From Mytilus californianus (lineage: Eukaryota; Mollusca; Bivalvia; Mytilida; Mytilidae): a DNA stretch of 64,000 nt. The stretch spans positions 49,913,278-49,977,277 of the forward strand of contig NW_026262701.1 of NCBI RefSeq assembly GCF_021869535.1, read 5' to 3'. Shown in pieces: positions 63,826-64,000 of the stretch. Both the position numbers and the translations under genes were made by a program. The notes below the pieces were generated by a model that searched no databases, was not told the origin of the DNA, and saw only the letters and a program-made list of their open reading frames with translations. Position 1 is the stretch's first letter. Each line of letters begins with the position of its first letter.

Positions 63826-64000
63826 GTAAAAAATAGGTCATATGAAATCTTTTACATAGCTATAGATTGAAATATAGAAAGATGCATTGAGTTGCTATGG
63901 TAACTGTTGCATAGTCAATATGTCTGCTCTCCATATATTAATTGGAGCCTCCCAATTTTTATTTCAAATATTTATGAAATTCTTCTTAAATTTATAGTGT
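63826..64000. other. Start of the intron after exon 24
   Basis: Begins with the gtaaaa donor; no further exon before the window ends. Confidence 0.6.

Overview
This is eukaryotic genomic DNA from an animal, almost certainly a marine bivalve and most likely a mussel (Mytilus-like). It is AT-rich, has long introns with GT-AG borders, and carries repeat families I recognise as typical of mussel genomes: short elements with built-in tandem cores, Penelope-like and L1/Tx1-like retroelement debris, and tRNA-derived SINEs. No bacterial-style genes, CRISPR, rRNA or tRNA genes were seen.

The window is essentially one long plus-strand gene. I can thread 24 coding exons (2588 to 63825, 3,128 coding nt, about 1,042 codons) and all 23 splice junctions agree in phase. 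The gene is open at both ends: the first visible exon starts inside a C-type lectin domain (CTLD) and the last ends with an open donor. It encodes an extracellular multi-lectin protein resembling the mannose-receptor group, but with a mosaic layout: CTLD1 (N-terminus missing) - CTLD2 - Thr-rich linkers - kringle - Thr-rich linker - CTLD3 - short linker - CTLD4 interrupted by two ShKT (six-cysteine) modules - CTLD5 - Thr-rich linker - CTLD6. CTLD4 and CTLD6 keep the EPN/WND calcium and mannose-type motifs, CTLD3 has QPD (galactose-type), and CTLD1, 2 and 5 have lost them. Kringle, ShKT and linker exons are all phase 1-1 and so could be skipped without a frameshift.

The introns (about 95% of the window) are filled with repeats. 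The dominant element (family A, eight copies, all in gene orientation) has a palindromic left end, a core of ~150-bp repeats, and a right-end hairpin ending CTAG before TT. Several other families (B, D, E, I) share the same terminal plan, which suggests non-autonomous Helentron/pearl-type elements. There are nested insertions (B in A; D in H; I in an L1/Tx1 LINE) where the empty site can be read. A 5-kb plus-strand L1/Tx1 LINE (about 54.9-60.2 kb) and minus-strand LINE pieces (17.3-18.5 and 43.1-44.0 kb) are decayed, as are Penelope-like fragments near 9-10.8, 13.4-14.5, 19.6-20.5 and 50-50.6 kb. Tandem arrays occur at 0.73-2.25, 15.3-15.7, 23.5, 31.8-32.2, 33.4-33.9 and 42.4-42.8 kb.

The observations most worth following are: the ShKT pair spliced into the middle of a mannose-type lectin domain; decayed copies of that ShKT exon just upstream in the same intron; and an intronic tandem array that appears to be built from the end of a neighbouring lectin exon together with its donor splice site.
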